Shown: in pieces, positions 58,621 to 64,000 of the stretch
How the letters are laid out: the number at the start of each line of letters is the position of its first letter
How positions within the stretch are numbered: the first letter of the stretch is position 1
Assembly: GCA_041554195.1 (NCBI GenBank)
Contig: JBFFMJ010000005.1
Span: 124,001 to 188,000 of the forward strand
Origin: JAPHSX01 sp041554195
GTDB taxonomy: Bacteria > Pseudomonadota > Gammaproteobacteria > Thiohalomonadales > Thiohalomonadaceae
Length of the DNA: 64,000 bases
Direction of reading: 5' to 3'
Notes under the pieces: generated by a model
The model's database searches: none
Seen by the model: only the letters and a program-made list of their open reading frames with translations
What the model was told of the DNA's origin: nothing
Program-made: the position numbers and the translations under genes

Positions 58621-59094
58621 ATGAAAAAAGGTGTTTTGATCGCTGCGCTGTTGCTATCGCTGGCAGCGAATGTCGGACTGGTTTATACGTTTATATTGAG
58701 TGGCACTACCGCGCAGGTGGCGGATCAGCGCACGGCGATTCTGCTGGAGGATAGTGAGCGGGAGCTGGTGTTGGGTGAGATGCGGATGTTTCTCGGGGTG
58801 ACGCAACGTATTACCGCGGGGATTAATGCGGAGGATATGAAAGCGGTGACCGAGGCGGCGCGCAGTGTCGGCAGGGCGGCAGCGCAGGGGGTACCCGGTA
58901 CACTGATGGGTAAATTGCCGGTAGAGTTCAAGAAGCTCGGTATGGCCACCCACAGTGGATTTGATCAAATCGCGATGGATGCTGAGTCTCTGGGGGATCC
59001 GGCCCATGCACTGGAGCAGTTGAGTGGCCTGTTGAATAACTGTGTCGCTTGTCATGCGGCGTACCAGATCCGCCCTGCCGCTGTGCCGCAATAA
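58621..59094 (+). CDS. Class II (cytochrome c'-like) c-type cytochrome
   Basis: 157 residues. An N-terminal helix (MKKGVLIAALLLSLAANVGLVYTFIL) is a signal or an uncleaved anchor. The single heme site CVACHAAYQIRP is close to the C-terminus, as in cytochrome c' and other four-helix class II cytochromes. It is preceded by GGAG. It may carry electrons or bind NO in the periplasm; the fold is inferred from the C-terminal CxxCH position and the helical pattern. Confidence 0.85.
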   Translation: MKKGVLIAALLLSLAANVGLVYTFILSGTTAQVADQRTAILLEDSERELVLGEMRMFLGVTQRITAGINAEDMKAVTEAARSVGRAAAQGVPGTLMGKLPVEFKKLGMATHSGFDQIAMDAESLGDPAHALEQLSGLLNNCVACHAAYQIRPAAVPQ

Positions 59095-59115
59095 ATTTAT
59101 GCGGTGACTTGATCA

Positions 59116-59139
59116 GGCGCACCTTTGTGCGCCCTTTCT
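59116..59139 (+). terminator. Intrinsic terminator after the cytochrome gene
   Basis: GGCGCAC / GTGCGCC stem, 4-nt loop, followed by CTTTCTC, a moderate T-rich tail. Confidence 0.65.
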
Positions 59140-59225
59140 CATTATGCCCTCTGCTGGCTTGAATTCCCGCCTCTATCTGCCGTAGTCTGCCATCAATAAA
59201 GAATAAAAATGCAGGGACTGTTGTG

Positions 59226-62200
59226 ATGGATAAGCTTGTGGAACCGGCGGGCGAGCTGTTGTTGGAACTTGAAGAGCTCTATTTGCGTGGGCGTTATCTC
59301 GATGCCTACGAGTGTGCGGCACCGCTGGGGCCATTGGCACAGTGGCGGGGAGTGGGGCCGCGTATTCTCGCCGCCAAGCTGGCGCGTGTGCTGGGTAATT
59401 CGCGGCTTTCGGATATCCTGCTCTATCTTGCCTGGCGTGAACACCGCGACTCGCCTCGTGCCTTTGCCTATTACTCGCGCAACCACTTCTCCCGTAACGG
59501 TCTGTTAAAGACGCTAAGCTTGCTTGAGCGTTACCCCCAATTTGTTGAGGGCGATAATATCGCTGCCGAGATGCAGTCTTATCGCGCCTTTCTCTACGGT
59601 TTTTATCGTGACTTTACCCGTGCCGATGCCTTGATGGCGGAGGCCCTGGCGGCGGCACCGGACGACCCCTGGAACCGTGTCGAGCACGCTCACCTGCTGG
59701 AGATGGAGGACGACTACGATGCGGCCCTGGCGGCTGTCGATCAGGCCTTGGCGATAGTGCCTAACTACCGTGCGGCGGTGCAGAGCAAGGCGCATTTGTT
59801 ACAACTGTGCGGCAAGGAGGAGGAGGCGCTGGCGCTGTTGCAGCAGGCATCGACCGCGCTACAGAGTGAGGGGGTGGTAGCGCAGCTACTCGCCCATCAT
59901 CAGGAGCAGGAGGACTTGCCGCAGATAGCGGCAAGCCTGGCGCAGATTGAGTCGTTAACGCCACTTAAGTCGAAGGATTATGAGAAGTGGCTGGCGGCCA
60001 ATCGTTGTAACTATCATTACCTGTGCGGGGAGATCGAGGAGGCGATCACTCAGGCGGAGTTGAACGGTAGCCCCTATTTTAAAAAGTTGGCCGAGGAGCT
60101 GGGGCGCTCCGGCGGCAAGGGGGAACGCAAACGCCTGCGGGTGGAGTTTGTGCGCCAACGCCACATGACCTGTGGCCCCGCTACCCTCTCTGCGCTGAGT
60201 AACTATTTTGGTAAGCCGGTGGCGCAACAGGCGATCATCGACTCCATCTGGTATGGCGGCACCCGTGATTATGACGAGCGCAAGTGGGCCATTGAAAATG
60301 GTTGGCATGTGCTTGAGTTCAGTCTTGACTGGGAGAGTGCGCGTGCCCTGATCGATGCCGGGATCCCCTGTGCCCTGGCCACGCAGGAGGCCGACAGTGC
60401 TCACCTGCAGGCACTTACCGGTTATGATGAACAGATGGGGGCGCTGTTTATTCGCGACCCCTTCAGTCAATACGAGCAGGAGTTTTTGCAGCAACCGTTC
60501 TTTGAAAAATACTCCCCCTTCGGGCCGCGTGCGATGGTGATGGTGCCTGCGGAGCGGGCAGCAACCCTACATTCACTAAAGCTGCCTGAGCATAAGCTGT
60601 GGGATGCCCTGTTCACGATTCGCGACAGCCTTAAACAACACCAGCGTGATGCGGCGGGAGATGAGTTTGTCCGCGTCTTTGGCGCTTCTCCGCAGAGCGA
60701 TCTGGCCTGTCAGGCACGACGCGAGCTGGGGTGGTATGACAACAATATGGAGGAGGTTGCTGCGGTTGACCGCCTGCAGTTCGAGCGCTACCCCAACAAT
60801 GATCGCATCAAGCTCAACCAGCTATATTCACTTAACCGCATTGGTCACCGCGAGGCCTATCAAGGGCTATTGCAACAGGAGGGCGAAAAAGAGCAGGCCC
60901 ACCTCAGTCTGGTAAGCCTCTACGCCGAGGCGCTGAGTGACGATGGTCGTCAGCAGCAGCGTGCCGAGTCGCTGCTGGGGGATGTGGTCAAGCGTGCCCC
61001 CAAACTTGCCTCCGCCTACCAGAGTTACGGTTATCTGTTGTGGCAGCAGCGCCGTTACGCCGAGGCGGAGAAGCTCTACCGTATCGCCGCCAGTCTGGAC
61101 GAGGCCGACGAGGGATTTGCCCTCGACTACTATCGGCTGGCACGACTGAACCGGCACGGCGATGAGGTGGTGGCGTGGCTGCAACAACGCTTTGAGCGAA
61201 ATGCCAGCAAGTCACCCTATCCGGCGATAACACTCTATCGCGCCTACGAGTTGCAGAACCGCCAGCACCAGGGGCTGGCCCTGCTAGAGCGGGCAGTAGC
61301 GGCGCGTCCCGATGACGGTGAGCTGCTGCTGTTCGCCAGCAATGCGCAGCTTGATAACGGAAACAGTGAGCAGGCGCAGCAGTTACTGGCGCAGGCCGAG
61401 CCACTGGTGAGCCCCGGCCAGTGGTTATTTACCTCGGCACGACACGCGGCGCAGCAGCGTCGGCACCAGCGGGCGTTGCAGCAGTTTAATGCACTGGTGC
61501 AGAGCGAGCCGTTGAACTACCGCGCGCACGAAGAGCTGGTGTGGCTGCACCGCGAGCTCAACGGTGAGGCGCGTGCGATCGCCCATATGCGCGAGCTGTG
61601 CCGACGCTTCCCCGATAACCTGCGACTGCACGAGCAGCTGATCGAGCTGCTAGAGCAGGAGCAACCCGCAGAGGCCGAGCTGGAGTTAAAGCGATTGCTG
61701 CAACGCCACCCCGCTAATGCCTATGCCCAGCGCCAGCTGGCCGACCTGTTGATACAGGCCGACCGCTACGATGAGGCATGGCAGGCACTGCAAACGGCGC
61801 GTGAACTTGATGCCGATGCACCGGGGCTGCACAACATCTGTGGCGATCTCTACGCGCGGCGAGGCGAGCGCGAGCAGGCGATGATCAGTTATCGTGAGAC
61901 CCTGCGGGTGAGTGCCGATAATGAGTATGCGATTCATGCGCTGATGGGTCTGTGCCACTCCAGTGCGGAGAAACAGGAGCAGCTCGCCTACCTGTTACAG
62001 CAGCTCATGGCGCAGACAACCAGTGGCGCCGGGCTGCTCAGTTATCAGCTTGAGGCGCACAATATTCTTCCTGCCGAGCCGTTACTGGAGACCTTGCGCG
62101 AGGCACACAAGCTGCGCCCCGACCTGTGGCAAAGCTGGTCCACCCTGATCGGCGAGCTACGCGATAACACGCAACTGGAAGAGGCGCGGGCACTGGCCGA

Positions 62201-64000
62201 AGAGGCGGTGCAACGCTTCCCCCTGTTACCGCGTACCCACCTTGATTTGGCACACGTTTACAAGCGGCAGAATGACATTGCCGGACAGCGCGAGACATTG
62301 CAGCAGGCCCTGCGTATCAATCCGCACTGGGATCGGGCATTGATGGAGCTGGCCGATAATTACGAGCGCAGTGGCGACTACCCGCAGGAGCTGAAGATGT
62401 TGCAGGATGCCGCCATCGCAAATCCCTCCAGCGCGCAAGTCCAGGGCTATCTGGCCGATGCCTTATGGCGTCGTGGTGAGCAGGAGTCAGCACTGATCGC
62501 CATTCGCAATGCACTGGAACTATCGCCCGGTTATGACTGGGCGTGGGGAAGGTTGCGAGGCTGGTCTGAACACATGGAAGAGGAGTGGTTGTTGGAGCAG
62601 ACCGCACGGGCGGTGGTGGAGCGCAAGCCGGGCCTGCCGCAATCCTGGTACTACCTGGCAGAGAGTTTATGGCCGTTGGATGAAAAGCTGGAGGCACTGA
62701 ACCAGGCGATCAGCCGTAACCCTAATTATCTGCCGGCCTATGAGCAGAAGGCGGAGCTACTGGTACAGCATCAACGCTTTAGCGAGGCGCGACAGGTGAT
62801 CGCCGATTATGACCGTGGTGATGGCATCCCGGTGGCCTTGCGCAGCTACGGCCCGTGGATGGACTATCGGCGGGGTGAGGTGGATAGGGCGATCATCGAC
62901 CTCAAGGCAATGATGGAGGGTGAGCCCGCCTACTATAGCGGCTGGAGTATGCTCGCCTCCTGGTGTGAGGATAATGAACGCCCCGGTGATGCTCTTATCG
63001 CCTGTCAGCGCATGGTGTCGCTACGCCCCGATGATGGCGATGCACGGGTACGCCTGGCTGATGCCTTGTTGCAGAACAATAAACCTGAGGAGGCGAAGCA
63101 GGCATTGCAGCAGGCTCTGCTGGTTTTACCGCAACATGAGAGTGCCGGTATTAAACTGTTTGACCTGCAACTGGAGGATGATGAACTGGAGGACGCGCAG
63201 GCAACACTGCAACATCTCTATCTGCATCTGGCACCGGAGCTAGAGGCCTACGTGATCACCCGTGAACTTAAACTGGCCTGCAAGCGTGGCGAGCAGGACA
63301 GGGCGCTGGAATTGTTTCATCGCCTTAGCCGCAGCAGCAAGGAGAATAGCTGGTTTTTTCACACCGCCTATGAGGCCTTTAGCCTGGCCGGTTGGGAGCC
63401 GGAACTGGAGCGCGCCAGCGATGAGATCGTGCAGGATCTCAAGGGCATCAATCCCGCCTTCGCCTCAGTGTGGGCCGCACGTCAGCATGAGGGTAGTGAG
63501 AAGGAGTGGAAGCTTAGCAATCGCTCTATTGGCCGACTGCTGAACATGGGCAAGGCGGGTCACCGGGTGGTGGAGGACTACCTGAGTTATATCTATCGCA
63601 TCGGCAGTATATGGCGGCTGGACCGGTTGCTTAAACGTTATCGGATGCCGCTACGAGAGGATATCGACAGCCTGATTAATGTGGCCTATATCTATGCGGC
63701 GCAGGGACGTTATCGTGAGAACGTGGCGTGGATGCACGGTTGGCGTGAGATGAAGGGGCTGCCTGCCTGGGCGCTCAACAACTACGCCATCAGCCTGCGG
63801 GAAATGGGCCTGTGGGAGCAGCACTACGAGGTGTTGCAACAGATCATGCCACAACTCACCGAGGCGCTGGCAACGCCGGTACGGCTGTGGCTATCGCTGG
63901 AGTTGTGGCTGCGCGGAGAGACGCAGACGCTTAACGATCAGTTCGCCCTGATAGAGGCGGAGGGGCTGACGGGCGATGACTACTACGCCTATCAATTACT
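59226..64000 (+). CDS. Very large TPR protein with embedded C39-like peptidase domain (incomplete at right edge)
   Basis: An ATG at 59226 opens at least 1591 codons, still open at the window end. Residues 1-290 are helical TPR-like (ALAAAPDDPWNRVEHAHLLEMEDDYDAALAAVDQALAIVP). About 305-420 are a papain-like C39 domain: VRQRHMTCGPATLSALSNYFG with Cys316, SAHLQALTGYD with His393 and FIRDPFS with Asp411. After that, tens of TPR units run to the edge (AEKLYRIAASLDEADE, AYAQRLADLLIQADRYDEAWQALQTARELDADAPG). There is no ABC transporter part and no signal peptide. C39-like domains without a transporter process peptides or are inactive; the partner is unknown. Confidence 0.85.
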   Translation, partial: MDKLVEPAGELLLELEELYLRGRYLDAYECAAPLGPLAQWRGVGPRILAAKLARVLGNSRLSDILLYLAWREHRDSPRAFAYYSRNHFSRNGLLKTLSLLERYPQFVEGDNIAAEMQSYRAFLYGFYRDFTRADALMAEALAAAPDDPWNRVEHAHLLEMEDDYDAALAAVDQALAIVPNYRAAVQSKAHLLQLCGKEEEALALLQQASTALQSEGVVAQLLAHHQEQEDLPQIAASLAQIESLTPLKSKDYEKWLAANRCNYHYLCGEIEEAITQAELNGSPYFKKLAEELGRSGGKGERKRLRVEFVRQRHMTCGPATLSALSNYFGKPVAQQAIIDSIWYGGTRDYDERKWAIENGWHVLEFSLDWESARALIDAGIPCALATQEADSAHLQALTGYDEQMGALFIRDPFSQYEQEFLQQPFFEKYSPFGPRAMVMVPAERAATLHSLKLPEHKLWDALFTIRDSLKQHQRDAAGDEFVRVFGASPQSDLACQARRELGWYDNNMEEVAAVDRLQFERYPNNDRIKLNQLYSLNRIGHREAYQGLLQQEGEKEQAHLSLVSLYAEALSDDGRQQQRAESLLGDVVKRAPKLASAYQSYGYLLWQQRRYAEAEKLYRIAASLDEADEGFALDYYRLARLNRHGDEVVAWLQQRFERNASKSPYPAITLYRAYELQNRQHQGLALLERAVAARPDDGELLLFASNAQLDNGNSEQAQQLLAQAEPLVSPGQWLFTSARHAAQQRRHQRALQQFNALVQSEPLNYRAHEELVWLHRELNGEARAIAHMRELCRRFPDNLRLHEQLIELLEQEQPAEAELELKRLLQRHPANAYAQRQLADLLIQADRYDEAWQALQTARELDADAPGLHNICGDLYARRGEREQAMISYRETLRVSADNEYAIHALMGLCHSSAEKQEQLAYLLQQLMAQTTSGAGLLSYQLEAHNILPAEPLLETLREAHKLRPDLWQSWSTLIGELRDNTQLEEARALAEEAVQRFPLLPRTHLDLAHVYKRQNDIAGQRETLQQALRINPHWDRALMELADNYERSGDYPQELKMLQDAAIANPSSAQVQGYLADALWRRGEQESALIAIRNALELSPGYDWAWGRLRGWSEHMEEEWLLEQTARAVVERKPGLPQSWYYLAESLWPLDEKLEALNQAISRNPNYLPAYEQKAELLVQHQRFSEARQVIADYDRGDGIPVALRSYGPWMDYRRGEVDRAIIDLKAMMEGEPAYYSGWSMLASWCEDNERPGDALIACQRMVSLRPDDGDARVRLADALLQNNKPEEAKQALQQALLVLPQHESAGIKLFDLQLEDDELEDAQATLQHLYLHLAPELEAYVITRELKLACKRGEQDRALELFHRLSRSSKENSWFFHTAYEAFSLAGWEPELERASDEIVQDLKGINPAFASVWAARQHEGSEKEWKLSNRSIGRLLNMGKAGHRVVEDYLSYIYRIGSIWRLDRLLKRYRMPLREDIDSLINVAYIYAAQGRYRENVAWMHGWREMKGLPAWALNNYAISLREMGLWEQHYEVLQQIMPQLTEALATPVRLWLSLELWLRGETQTLNDQFALIEAEGLTGDDYYAYQL

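Noticed and set aside
59226..64000. C39 domain read as a bacteriocin ABC exporter
   Set aside because: No transmembrane or ATP-binding cassette part occurs in at least 1591 residues; TPR units fill the rest.

Overview
The window looks like a chromosome segment of a chemolithoautotrophic, sulfur-oxidising gammaproteobacterium, close in gene content to Chromatiales-type sulfur oxidisers and thiotrophic symbionts. This rests on gene content read from the sequence: a cytoplasmic sulfite dehydrogenase subunit (soeA), APS reductase (aprBA), a Qmo-type complex (qmoAB plus hdrC/hdrB-like genes), a CbbQ/CbbO pair of the Rubisco-activase type, and a pyrophosphate-centred set (ppa, proton-pumping hppA, PPi-type phosphofructokinase). 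No Rubisco, ribosomal RNA or tRNA gene was found.

Layout. 1-5.2 kb: soeA (cut by the left edge) diverges from aprBA, followed by a YkgJ-type cysteine-cluster gene. 5.2-15.9 kb: housekeeping and envelope genes (trmO, OmpA-like, DegQ-like protease, beta-barrel, lipoprotein), an EAL phosphodiesterase, cytochrome b561, an MscS channel, a frameshifted barrel gene and a class III cyclase. 15.9-24.2 kb: cbbQ-cbbO diverge from qmoA-qmoB-hdrC-hdrB. 24.3-39.4 kb: SEL1 protein; a murU / GCS2 ligase / M14-like hydrolase operon; purT; a HAMP-GAF-HD-GYP receptor; a lipase; a peroxiredoxin; mutH; a nitroreductase; an MlaC-like protein; moaC and moaDE; a DksA-like protein; a phosphodiesterase. 39.5-45.6 kb: ppa, hppA and pfp on the minus strand, then a divergent adenylate kinase with a very long lysine-rich repeat tail. 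46-54.4 kb: a Y-family polymerase cassette with a striking operator, a decayed PAS sensor, a phospholipase D-type synthase, rnd, and mpl. 54.6-58 kb: an AT-richer accessory island with an IS110-family transposase, two integron attC-like sites and decayed or intact cassettes. 58-64 kb: a PLA2-like secreted protein, a class II cytochrome c and a very large TPR protein with an embedded C39-like domain, cut by the right edge.

How it fits together. Sulfite can be oxidised directly by SoeABC, which needs molybdopterin (moaCDE lie in the window), or through APS by AprBA, with electrons probably passing through QmoAB-HdrCB. PPi made in biosynthesis can be conserved by HppA and the PPi-type PFK. CbbQO would serve a Rubisco elsewhere. 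MurU and Mpl both belong to murein recycling.

The most unusual observations are: lysine-rich, histone-H1-like tails on two neighbouring energy-metabolism enzymes (PFK and an atypical adenylate kinase, whose gene also ends in an A8 tract that shifts its frame); a MITE with an 8-bp target duplication immediately upstream of hppA; a symmetric double GTTC-N7-GTTC (alphaproteobacterial LexA-like) operator before a compact SRAP-like/Y-polymerase cassette; and an integron cassette remnant apparently interrupted by an IS110 element with a structured non-coding end.
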